NCBI GenBank assembly: GCA_021820675.1
Contig: JAKADI010000124.1
Location: forward strand, 1-6,030
DNA: 6,030 nt
Direction of reading: 5' to 3'
Source: Bacillota bacterium
GTDB taxonomy: Bacteria; Bacillota; Sulfobacillia; Sulfobacillales; Sulfobacillaceae
The notes under the pieces are model-generated. The model was not told where the DNA came from. It worked only from the letters and a program-made list of their open reading frames with translations, and ran no database searches. Position 1 is the first letter of the stretch, and the number at the start of each line of letters is the position of its first letter. The translations under genes and the position numbers were made by a program. Shown piece after piece: positions 1 to 6,030 of the stretch.

Positions 1-1212
1 AAAGGCGACGCCAGTCCCTCGTAACCTGGTGGGATATTGTTCTGCGACATAAATCTTAGGAATGGAAAAACCGCCCAAACCCAAAAGAGCGGTAATTATT
101 GCGGCGCTAACCACAATGGAAATGGGTAGTTTGAGGCTGAGAACGAATAATACCAAACCCGATAGCACCATGTAGCTTATATGCACAGTGCGGCGGCCGA
201 ACTTATCCCCTAAAAACCCCTGCAGCAGTGCGCCAAATCCCGCGATGAACATCATGCCGGAGGTAAATAGCAATGCGGTACCCGCCTTGGCGCCCATGAG
301 GGTAAAAATTGTCGGCGCATAGGTTAATAGCGCGTACCAGACGACAAAGGTTGATGTCAGGGCGGCATAAGAGACGAAACTTCGCATCAGATATGGACGG
401 TGAAGAAGTACGGAAGGCTTGATACGCTGATGCTCAGACTGTTGGAGGACTTCCAAAATCTGTGGATTTAACAAGGTTTCATCATGAGAAAGGTGGGCCT
501 CGTCCTCAAGATGATGAACAAAGCGCTTCACCTGGTCCGCTTTATTGTGCTTTAAAAGAAAGCGGGGTGATTCTGGAACCCAGATCCACAGCGGAATTAA
601 CAGCAGTAAAGGAATAGCTCCGATATATAAGGGGACTTTCCATGCCAATGCGAGCGGGAACGTGGTGATGGCCCATAATCCCGTCAACGAAGGTAAGGTG
701 TAGCCCGCTGTCAGTACGAGCTCTGCCCAACCGTTCGCGGTTGTGCGCTTATTAGCATTAACGAATTCAGAAAACATGAGATAGGGAATCGGGAATACGG
801 CTCCCTCTCCTAATCCGGCTAGAAACCGAAGAACAAACAGCGACGGCAAGCCGTAGGCTAAGACCGAGGCGACTGTAAAAATCGAAAAAATAGCCATTCC
901 CCACAATAACACGGTTTTGCGTCCGAAGCGATCAGCAATACGCCCGGCGGGTATCAGTCCGACAACGACACCCAAGGTGCTAGAAATGCCCAGCAATCCT
1001 ACAGATGATGGCGTCAAGTGCCATATCTTTTTCAAATCCAGGATGATCGTACCCACCACACCGATATCAAATGATTCTACAAGCCATCCTAAAACCAGCA
1101 AGATCAAAATGCCCCAGATTGTTTTCGTCATGGGCATACGGTCAAGTCGCGTCAATAAATTGGCATCTTGGTGCAGTCGCGCTCTCTCGTCACCGACTAC
1201 TGGTGTTGACAT
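1..1212 (-). CDS. MFS transporter, sugar-porter / organic-acid symporter type (3' end missing)
   Basis: Cytoplasmic-membrane secondary transporter of the major facilitator superfamily, probably proton-coupled uptake of a small organic acid or sugar. The frame runs open from ATG at 1212-1210 to the window edge, giving 404 residues. About ten hydrophobic helices are visible (roughly 31-51, 70-90, 100-120, 121-144, 162-183, 190-212, 278-300, 309-332, 341-360, 364-388), with a hydrophilic central loop at about 217-275; helices 11-12 are off the window. Family marks are an acidic helix-1 motif VESFDIG (45-51), motif A GRIADRFGRK (90-99), its second-half copy GDKFGRR (335-341), the sugar-porter signature PESPRFLL (213-220), and EQYPTRLRGTG (391-401). 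The start follows a strong AAGGAGGG site at 1223-1230, 10 bases upstream. The gene is divergent from the carboxylase operon, which suggests a shared substrate. The exact substrate cannot be read from the sequence. Confidence 0.93.
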   Translation of the reverse strand, partial: MSTPVVGDERARLHQDANLLTRLDRMPMTKTIWGILILLVLGWLVESFDIGVVGTIILDLKKIWHLTPSSVGLLGISSTLGVVVGLIPAGRIADRFGRKTVLLWGMAIFSIFTVASVLAYGLPSLFVLRFLAGLGEGAVFPIPYLMFSEFVNANKRTTANGWAELVLTAGYTLPSLTGLWAITTFPLALAWKVPLYIGAIPLLLLIPLWIWVPESPRFLLKHNKADQVKRFVHHLEDEAHLSHDETLLNPQILEVLQQSEHQRIKPSVLLHRPYLMRSFVSYAALTSTFVVWYALLTYAPTIFTLMGAKAGTALLFTSGMMFIAGFGALLQGFLGDKFGRRTVHISYMVLSGLVLFVLSLKLPISIVVSAAIITALLGLGGFSIPKIYVAEQYPTRLRGTGVAF

Positions 1213-1454
1213 GAATAATTTTCCCTCCTTTTTGATGGATATCGATCAAGTTCGGTTCACGGTTGACAAGCTGAGATCCGGTTAAAGCAAGGAAAACGGA
1301 GCCTGAAACGAAACTTTGATCCACAGCAAGGGTCTGGTAGACGATCGTTGTAGCGCGTGCCATTTTGGTTTCACGGATGAATGATGACGATGTGTTAATG
1401 GTCATGGGAATGGTTGCAAGTTCTACATGATGAAATGGACACTTTCGTATAAAG

Positions 1455-1484
1455 AATATACAGACAAGACAGACATAAATGCAA
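1455..1484 (-). promoter_or_regulatory. Candidate sigma-A type promoter for the transporter gene
   Basis: Read on the minus strand, TTGCAT (1484-1479) is followed after 18 bases by TATATT (1460-1455), close to the consensus -35 and -10 boxes. Transcription would start near 1448, leaving a leader of about 235 bases before the ATG. The IclR-like inverted repeat is centred roughly 53 bases upstream of that start. No better promoter was seen nearer the gene. This is a consensus match by eye only. Confidence 0.45.
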
Positions 1485-1493
1485 TCATTTTTG

Positions 1494-1508
1494 TTCCGCG
1501 ATACGGAA
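1494..1508. promoter_or_regulatory. IclR-like operator candidate (TTCCG-N5-CGGAA)
   Basis: A perfect 5-bp inverted repeat, TTCCG (1494-1498) and CGGAA (1504-1508), with a 5-base spacer CGATA. This 15-bp form resembles sites bound by IclR-family regulators, which often control catabolism and uptake of organic and aromatic acids. It lies just upstream of the transporter's putative -35 box and upstream of the operon's AT-rich promoter stretch, so one bound regulator could act on both. No regulator gene is in the window, and assignment to IclR is inference from motif shape. Confidence 0.45.
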
Positions 1509-1534
1509 TATTTGGATAAGAAACGCAAATGCGA

Positions 1535-1577
1535 TTGACTGAGTGTTGTAAATTAAACAGAAATGTATTAAATTAAT
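1535..1577 (+). promoter_or_regulatory. Probable promoter stretch of the carboxylase operon
   Basis: AT-rich segment upstream of the first operon gene. Possible boxes are TTGTAA (1546-1551) with TTAAAT (1568-1573) at 16-base spacing; TTGACT (1535-1540) is a better -35 hexamer but has no -10 at a normal distance. A later TTATAT (1585-1590) could also be a -10 box and would start RNA close to the 23-bp palindrome. The region is a likely promoter by position and composition, but the exact boxes are uncertain. Confidence 0.35.
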
Positions 1578-1595
1578 CGCAGATTTATATGGGAT

Positions 1596-1618
1596 GGTGT
1601 TCTACAGGGTAGAACACC
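1596..1618. promoter_or_regulatory. Perfect 23-bp palindrome before the operon: operator or leader hairpin
   Basis: The 10-base arms GGTGTTCTAC (1596-1605) and GTAGAACACC (1609-1618) are exactly complementary around a 3-base centre AGG. The repeat ends three bases before the AGGAGG ribosome binding site (1622-1627) of the first operon gene. As DNA it has the size and symmetry of an operator for a dimeric repressor sited between promoter and start codon. As RNA it would form a strong stem directly upstream of the ribosome binding site. It is not an intrinsic terminator, since no run of T follows. The 7-mer GTTCTAC of the left arm recurs at 1420-1426. Confidence 0.6.
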
Positions 1619-1636
1619 GGCAGGAGGATTCTCGCC

Positions 1637-2119
1637 ATGGACTTGTCGTATCAAGAGGTGGCCGCCATTCTCAAAATCCTGCGCGAATCGCAATGCAGTG
1701 AATTTGAGTTGACCCAAGGCGATTTGCATATGGTGTTTCGTCGTGCTGTCGGAGGCACGTCTCATTCCAAGAAGACGGTTGCGCGTGACGATCCGGTCGA
1801 AGCCCCGAGCGATCAAAAGCAACGTGACGAGGGATACGAACCGCCAAGTGACGCACCGGATCACTGGGTCGCCGTGACGGCGCCCATGGTAGGACGGTTT
1901 TTCCGGAAGCCGGCTCCGGATCGGCCGCCGTTTGTGCAAGACGGTGATGAGGTGAAAAAAGGCGATGCTGTGGGGATCATCGAAGTGATGAAGCTCATGA
2001 ATACGATTGTTGCGGAACACAGCGGGATTGTGCGCCACATTATCGAGGACGATCAGCTGGTTCAATACGGTCAACGGCTGTTGTACCTCGAACCGGTCGC
2101 TCAGGAGGGGGTTTCATGA
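1637..2119 (+). CDS. accB: Biotin carboxyl carrier protein (AccB type)
   Basis: Carries biotin between the biotin carboxylase and carboxyltransferase sites of a biotin-dependent carboxylase in the cytoplasm. The 160-residue protein has the usual AccB layout: an N-terminal helical segment with an ESQCSEFELTQGDL stretch (17-30), a hydrophilic linker (about 40-75), and a C-terminal biotinyl domain (about 78-153). The biotin site is EVMKLMN (116-122), with Lys119 the expected biotinylated residue; most AccB proteins have EAMK here. The domain contains the thumb, FRKPAPDRPPFV (89-100), typical of acetyl-CoA carboxylase carriers. The start is set by AGGAGG at 1622-1627, nine bases upstream. The stop overlaps the next gene in an ATGA (2116-2119). 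The symbol marks the family; its partner carboxyltransferase here is not AccA/AccD, so the enzyme need not be acetyl-CoA carboxylase. Confidence 0.93.
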   Translation: MDLSYQEVAAILKILRESQCSEFELTQGDLHMVFRRAVGGTSHSKKTVARDDPVEAPSDQKQRDEGYEPPSDAPDHWVAVTAPMVGRFFRKPAPDRPPFVQDGDEVKKGDAVGIIEVMKLMNTIVAEHSGIVRHIIEDDQLVQYGQRLLYLEPVAQEGVS

Positions 2120-4158
2120 ATGATCTGACAGCTTTCTTGCATCCGCGTAGTGTGGCCTTGGTCGGTGCATCCAGCGATCCGACGCGCGTGGGATCATTGC
2201 CCCTCAAGTTTCTACGGGAATATGGGTACCCAGGAACGATCTATGTGGTCAATCCCCACCATCAGGAATTGCAAGGCTATCCGTGCTTCCCTTCCGTGGC
2301 CGAAATTCCTGATACCATCGATCTTATGGTGATATCTGTCAATGCTGAACGGGTGTTGCAGACGATTCAGAATTGCCGCCTGGGCCAGGTTCGCTCGGCT
2401 CTGGTTCTGACCTCCGGCTATGGCGAAATGGGGGGTGACGGCGGTTATAGACAACAGCAACTGATCGAGGAGGCACGCCAACGCGGGATAAGGATCTGCG
2501 GGCCGAATTCCGTAGGGATGGCCAACTTATGGGATGGCGTCGTGCCGACCATATCCCAAGCCTTCGATCAACAATTCTCACCCGGAGGGATTGCTTTTAT
2601 TTCCCAAAGCGGCGCTTTGGGAACGGCCGTGATGGCCTTAGCGGCCGCTCAGGGGATCGATGTCGGCTATTTCATTAGTTCCGGGAATGAGGCGGACTGG
2701 GACTTCGTCGATTATTGCGAAGCCCTGTTGGAAGACTCACGAATTCGGATTATTGCTGGATATCTCGAAGGTGTCCGAGATGGACGACGGTTAGCGCAAG
2801 TGGCCTTCCGCGCTCACACTCAAGGAAAGGTCCTGGTGCTGCTGAAGGTTGGTCGGTCCTCGCATGGGGCGGCGGCCGCCCGGTCGCATACGGGCGCGTT
2901 AACGGGCGAGGATGTGGTATATCAGGCCGTGTTTGATCAATATGGGATCTACCGGGTCTTTTCTCTCGAGCAGTTATTGGATGTCCTCAAGTTGTTGTCG
3001 GTGCAATCCTCTTGGGGGACACAACTGGGGATCATCGGGCACTCGGGAGGTGCGGGGGTGTTAATGACGGATGAAGCCGAACGTTGGCCCTTAAGCATGC
3101 CGTCGACATCCCCCCATCTCCGCAGTCAGTTGGCCAAACATTTACCCGCTTTCGCCGCGTTGGACAATCCTATCGATATGACAGCCAACGTGATTTTTGA
3201 TTCCGGTGTCATGTTAGAGTGTTTTGAGGCGGTATTGCGTGATCCGGCGTATGATGTGGCCGTATTCAGTGTGAACTTGATGTGGCGGATCCAGGACTCT
3301 CTTGCGCAAGGATTAATTGCGCTGAAATCGCGAAATCCCAAGCCGTTTTTAATTTCCTGGATCGGGGTTAAGGAGTCTATCGCTCATCAATTGCAACAAT
3401 CCGGTATTCCCACGTTTTCCGATCCGGTGCGGGCCATTGAGGCGTTGGGCCGCATCGCCACCCGGCCGCGCTTTCAGCCGTCATCTCCCCAGCCTTCTGG
3501 CAGCCGTGCACCGTGTAGGGTGACATGGGAAGATCAGGCGTTATGCCTGGAAGGGTATCAACTCCCCTTAGCGCCTTATCGCTTGGTCCATTCTTTTGAG
3601 GAAGCTTTGCAGGCGGCCAACGATGTAGGATTTCCCGTCGCGATGAAGCTTATAGCCGATGATCTGCTCCATAAGAGTGATGGTGGAGGGGTGTTTGTCG
3701 ATCTCGTCAACGCGGACGGGTTAAGGCGGGCGTGGGATGATCTGAGCGAAACGGCGAGGCGCTACCGCTTGCAGGGGATCTTAGTGCAACGGATGATTCC
3801 CGAGGGTGTCGAGGTGTTAGTCGGCGGCCGTTGGGACCGGACCTTTGGCGCAGTGCTAGCTTTAGGCATCGGCGGGATTTATACGGAAATTCTTCGAGCT
3901 GTTGATGTGCACTTAGCGCCGATCGATTTATCTCAAGCCCATCAATGGATCACGTCTCAGCCTTGGAGCGCCATCGTCATGGGCGCCCGTGGACAGCCTC
4001 AACGGGACGTCTCGGCTCTTTCGCACGTCATATCTAATCTCAGTCGCTTACTTTACGAAAACCAGGTGGGATCGGTCGATTTAAATCCGGTTATGGTGGG
4101 AGTACAAGGGCAAGGCGCATGGGTCGTGGATTGGCGGTTTACCGGGGAGGAGGCGTGA
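2116..4158 (+). CDS. ADP-forming acyl-CoA synthetase (fused alpha-beta, ATP-grasp)
   Basis: Enzyme of the NDP-forming acyl-CoA synthetase family: acid + CoA + ATP to acyl-CoA + ADP + Pi, reversible, through phosphohistidine intermediates. The 680 residues match the usual fused form. A CoA-binding Rossmann domain starts at PRSVALVGASSDP (10-22), followed by the succinyl-CoA-ligase-like part with CGPNSVG (128-134), ISQSGALG (162-169) and SGNEADWDF (189-197). The phosphohistidine is expected at His258 in RSHTGALTG (256-264). GHSGGAG (308-314) replaces the commoner TNAGGPG. After a Pro/Ser linker (about 453-466), the ATP-grasp half has VAMKLIADDLLHKSDGGGV (508-526; His519 is the probable second phosphohistidine), GVEVLVGG (564-571), LGIGGIYTE (583-591) and VDLNPV (654-659). 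AGGAGG at 2103-2108 precedes the ATG by seven bases. The acyl substrate is unknown. Its position between carrier and biotin carboxylase ties it to the carboxylase operon. Confidence 0.92.
   Translation: MNDLTAFLHPRSVALVGASSDPTRVGSLPLKFLREYGYPGTIYVVNPHHQELQGYPCFPSVAEIPDTIDLMVISVNAERVLQTIQNCRLGQVRSALVLTSGYGEMGGDGGYRQQQLIEEARQRGIRICGPNSVGMANLWDGVVPTISQAFDQQFSPGGIAFISQSGALGTAVMALAAAQGIDVGYFISSGNEADWDFVDYCEALLEDSRIRIIAGYLEGVRDGRRLAQVAFRAHTQGKVLVLLKVGRSSHGAAAARSHTGALTGEDVVYQAVFDQYGIYRVFSLEQLLDVLKLLSVQSSWGTQLGIIGHSGGAGVLMTDEAERWPLSMPSTSPHLRSQLAKHLPAFAALDNPIDMTANVIFDSGVMLECFEAVLRDPAYDVAVFSVNLMWRIQDSLAQGLIALKSRNPKPFLISWIGVKESIAHQLQQSGIPTFSDPVRAIEALGRIATRPRFQPSSPQPSGSRAPCRVTWEDQALCLEGYQLPLAPYRLVHSFEEALQAANDVGFPVAMKLIADDLLHKSDGGGVFVDLVNADGLRRAWDDLSETARRYRLQGILVQRMIPEGVEVLVGGRWDRTFGAVLALGIGGIYTEILRAVDVHLAPIDLSQAHQWITSQPWSAIVMGARGQPQRDVSALSHVISNLSRLLYENQVGSVDLNPVMVGVQGQGAWVVDWRFTGEEA
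4144..4153 (+). promoter_or_regulatory. Ribosome binding site fixing the biotin carboxylase start
   Basis: The purine run GGGGAGGAGG lies inside the last codons of the synthetase gene, four bases before ATG 4158. An in-frame ATG at 4119 has no comparable site and would add 13 residues absent from the family, whose proteins begin at the MxKxxIANRGE motif. This selects 4158 as the start. Confidence 0.8.
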
Positions 4159-5531
4159 TGAAACGGGTATTTATTGCAAACCGGGGAGAAATTGCGGTGC
4201 GGATCATCCGGGCGTGCCATGAAATGGGACTCGAGGCTGTCGTCGGTTATTCTACTGCCGATGCCGACAGTTTAGCGGTACAGATGGCGGATCAAGCGAT
4301 CTGTATTGGGCCAGCGACGGCCTCACACAGTTACCTTTCCGTTCCGGCATTGATTACGGCGGCGCGGGAAATGGGGTGCGACGCCCTGCATCCGGGGTAT
4401 GGGTTTTTATCCGAAAATGCCGCCTTTGTCCGGGCGTGTCGGGAATCGGGATTGGTATTCATTGGGCCTTCCGCCGAGGCCATTAGGGCCATGGGGGATA
4501 AAGCCGAGGCCCGTTCTCTGGCTCGGGAACTGGGGATTCCCACGGTGTCCGGGCAGACCGACTTGTCTTCTGTTGCCGCCGCCCTGGAATACGCTCAAGA
4601 AGTGGGCTATCCCGTCTTGTTGAAAGCGGCTGGCGGTGGTGGAGGCCGTGGACTGCGGCTTATCCGAGAACCCCAGGAGTTTCCAGACGGCTTCATGACG
4701 GCACAAGCTGAGGCCCAATCGGCATTTGGCAACCCGACTTTGTATCTCGAACGATACTTGGAAGGCGTGCGGCATGTTGAGGTTCAGGTTTTGGCCGACC
4801 ACCATGGCCACGCTGTCTATCTCGGAGATCGTGACTGCTCCATTCAGCGGCGTCATCAAAAACTCATCGAGGAAGCCCCCGCGCCAAATCTCGCCAATGA
4901 GACGCGGGAAGCCATGGGACACGCCGCTCTTACCATCGTCAGGGCCTTGAATTATGTGAGTGCCGGCACCATCGAGTTTCTTTACGACCCCAGCCAGGGC
5001 GCCTATTATTTTATGGAAATGAATACGCGGATCCAAGTCGAACACCCCGTGACCGAATGCGTGACCGGGATCGATTTGGTGCGGACGCAAATCCATATTG
5101 CGGCCGGTGCGTCGCTGTCCTGGCAGCAGGGCGATATCGTCACGCGGGGACACGCCGTGGAATGCCGTATCAATGCGGAAGATGCCCGTCAGAATTTCCT
5201 TCCTTTCCCCGGAATGCTGTCTGCCTATAGGGCTCCTGGGGGCCCCGGAGTCCGGGTCGATAGCCATTGTTACCCCCGGTATACGGTGCCTTCCGATTAT
5301 GATTCGTTATTGGCAAAACTTGTCGTCTGGGATAGCACGCGCCCGGAAAGTTTACAGCGTATGGCTCGGGCGCTGAATGAGTATGACATCCAAGGCATTC
5401 CCACAACCCTTCCCTTTCTGCGCCATGTTATCGGAAATCCGGATTTTCAGGCGGCACAAGTTTCGACGCAGTGGTTGGAGGACAAGATTCTGCCATTATG
5501 GCAATCGGCGTCAAAGGAGACAGAACGATGA
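4158..5531 (+). CDS. accC: Biotin carboxylase (AccC type)
   Basis: Carboxylates carrier-bound biotin with bicarbonate and ATP. The 457 residues span the usual length of a stand-alone subunit. In order they show the N-terminal domain with FIANRGEIAVRI (5-16) and HPGYGFLSENA (78-88), the ATP-grasp domain, and the C-terminal biotin carboxylase domain. Residues matching the E. coli active site are Lys115 (MGDK), Lys156 with the glycine loop KAAGGGGGRG (156-165), Glu198, His206 in RHVEVQVLAD, the block DRDCSIQRRHQKLIEEAPAP (224-243), Glu273, Glu287 and Asn289 in MEMNTRIQVEHPVTE (286-300), Arg291, Glu295, and Arg337 in ECRINAEDA. Every catalytic residue I can check is present, so the subunit should be active. 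The start codon shares one base with the synthetase stop (TGATG, 4156-4160), and the stop overlaps the next gene. The partner carrier is encoded two genes upstream. Confidence 0.96.
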   Translation: MKRVFIANRGEIAVRIIRACHEMGLEAVVGYSTADADSLAVQMADQAICIGPATASHSYLSVPALITAAREMGCDALHPGYGFLSENAAFVRACRESGLVFIGPSAEAIRAMGDKAEARSLARELGIPTVSGQTDLSSVAAALEYAQEVGYPVLLKAAGGGGGRGLRLIREPQEFPDGFMTAQAEAQSAFGNPTLYLERYLEGVRHVEVQVLADHHGHAVYLGDRDCSIQRRHQKLIEEAPAPNLANETREAMGHAALTIVRALNYVSAGTIEFLYDPSQGAYYFMEMNTRIQVEHPVTECVTGIDLVRTQIHIAAGASLSWQQGDIVTRGHAVECRINAEDARQNFLPFPGMLSAYRAPGGPGVRVDSHCYPRYTVPSDYDSLLAKLVVWDSTRPESLQRMARALNEYDIQGIPTTLPFLRHVIGNPDFQAAQVSTQWLEDKILPLWQSASKETER

Positions 5532-6030
5532 ATCCTATCCAAATTATTGACGTGACGTTACGCGATGCCCACCAGTCATTGTGGGCAACTCGCATGGCCA
5601 CCCGGATGATGTTGCCCATCGCAGAAAAAATGGATCAGGTGGGGTTTTGGGCTATTGATTTGGTGGGAGGGGCGGTCTTTGATGTGTGCGTCCGATACTT
5701 GCGTGAGGATCCCTGGGAACGCATGCGGATAATGAGCCAGGTTATCACCCGCACCCCGTTAAATGTCATGATTCGTGGGAGCAGCCTTTTCACCTTTGAA
5801 ATGTTTCCCGATGATGTGGTTGCCTTGGCGGTGAAGCGGGTTGCAGCCAATGGCATCCGGACTTTAATGACCTATGACGCCTTAAATGACATCCGAAATT
5901 TGGAGGTGTCGATTCGTGTGGGTCATGAGGCCGGTCTCTATGTCATTGGGGGAGTGGTATACACGCTCAGCCCGGTGCACACCGATGAGTATTTTGCCCT
6001 CAAGGCTCAGTCTTTGCGGAAACACGGCGT
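5528..6030 (+). CDS. Carboxyltransferase, pyruvate carboxylase / OadA / 5S family (3' end missing)
   Basis: N-terminal 167 residues of the TIM-barrel subunit that moves the carboxyl group between carboxybiotin and, in known members, a 2-oxo acid such as pyruvate. The frame leaves the window, so the metal-binding lysine and His-x-His further on cannot be checked. Seen: VTLRDAHQSLWATRM (9-23), with Arg12, Asp13 (metal ligand) and Gln16 matching the catalytic block; GGAVFD (47-52), keeping the family Asp52; REDPWERM (59-66); IRG (82-84) with Arg83; YDALND (116-121); YTLSPVHTDEY (145-155). Departures from the family are VGG for WGG, GSSLFTF for the usual GQNLLGY so that Phe90 replaces a near-invariant Tyr, and LMTYD (113-117) for FRIFD. 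The start follows AAAGGAG (5513-5519) by eight bases and overlaps the biotin carboxylase stop as ATGA (5528-5531). The family assignment is firm; the acceptor substrate is uncertain. Confidence 0.9.
   Translation, partial: MNPIQIIDVTLRDAHQSLWATRMATRMMLPIAEKMDQVGFWAIDLVGGAVFDVCVRYLREDPWERMRIMSQVITRTPLNVMIRGSSLFTFEMFPDDVVALAVKRVAANGIRTLMTYDALNDIRNLEVSIRVGHEAGLYVIGGVVYTLSPVHTDEYFALKAQSLRKHG

Larger units (their letters stand above)
1213..1636. other. Divergent intergenic control region
   Basis: This 424-base gap separates the transporter and the carboxylase operon, which are transcribed away from each other. It holds candidate promoters for both directions and two inverted repeats, listed separately. 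The half nearest the operon (about 1440-1595) is clearly more AT-rich than the flanking genes, as expected for promoter DNA. The part between about 1231 and 1447 would be a long untranslated leader of the transporter mRNA if the minus-strand promoter call is right. I saw no T-box, riboswitch core or intrinsic terminator in it. The short open frames here lack recognisable protein features. Confidence 0.8.

Noticed and set aside
1263..1268. Perfect TTGACA hexamer on the plus strand
   Set aside because: No -10 box at 16-18 bases, and no plus-strand gene nearby that it would serve.
917..1285. Plus-strand open frame of 122 codons
   Set aside because: It lies antisense to the clear MFS reading frame, and its low-complexity Ser/Pro/Thr-rich product looks like a shadow.
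1300..1318. GAAAC-GAAAC direct repeat resembling part of a LacI-type operator
   Set aside because: It lacks dyad symmetry and lies inside the presumed transporter leader; not enough to call a site.
1190..1528. Minus-strand open frame of 112 codons across the control region
   Set aside because: It overlaps the start of the transporter gene in another frame, has no ribosome binding site of note, and its translation has no recognisable domain.
1524..1533. Short palindrome CGCA-AA-TGCG
   Set aside because: Only four-base arms; too short to separate from chance, although it lies in the control region.
4119..4157. Upstream in-frame ATG as biotin carboxylase start
   Set aside because: It lies deep in the synthetase gene without a good ribosome binding site. 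The family N-terminus and the GGAGG run both point to 4158.
4407..5267. Minus-strand open frame of 286 codons
   Set aside because: It is entirely antisense to the biotin carboxylase gene, whose frame carries every family motif. A long antisense frame here is a codon-bias artefact.
1..6030. Transposon, phage, CRISPR or RNA-gene content
   Set aside because: Outside the one control region the window is filled by conserved metabolic and transport genes; no such signatures were seen.

Overview
The window holds a partial transporter gene on the minus strand (1-1212), a 424-base divergent control region (1213-1636), and a tightly packed plus-strand operon of four genes (1637-6030) that leaves the window at its right end. 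No RNA gene, mobile element, CRISPR array or terminator could be supported. Strong AGGAGG-type ribosome binding sites, moderate GC content and the gene content suggest a Gram-positive bacterium of the Bacillota. A Sulfobacillus-like acidophile is my best guess, but it rests on general impression and is not shown by the sequence.

Left part: the minus-strand gene encodes a major facilitator superfamily (MFS) transporter of the sugar-porter / organic-acid symporter type. It has 404 visible residues and about ten of twelve helices; the C-terminus lies beyond base 1. The control region contains a plausible minus-strand promoter, a TTCCG-N5-CGGAA inverted repeat resembling IclR-family operators, an AT-rich stretch that probably carries the plus-strand promoter, and a perfect 23-bp palindrome placed just before the ribosome binding site of the operon.

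Operon: the genes are (1) a biotin carboxyl carrier protein of the AccB type, (2) a fused ADP-forming acyl-CoA synthetase, (3) biotin carboxylase of the AccC type, and (4) the N-terminal 167 residues of a carboxyltransferase of the pyruvate carboxylase / oxaloacetate decarboxylase / transcarboxylase-5S family. Consecutive genes overlap by 1 to 4 bases, so they are probably translationally coupled and made together.

Genes 1, 3 and 4 supply the three parts of a biotin-dependent carboxylase: carrier, ATP-driven biotin carboxylation, and carboxyl transfer to an acceptor. The unusual points are the acyl-CoA synthetase inserted between carrier and biotin carboxylase, and a carboxyltransferase that keeps the catalytic R-D-A-H-Q block but departs from the family at several otherwise near-invariant positions around the acceptor site. 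Together with the divergent transporter, this suggests an uptake, activation and carboxylation module for an organic acid. The acceptor may not be pyruvate. That functional reading is inference.
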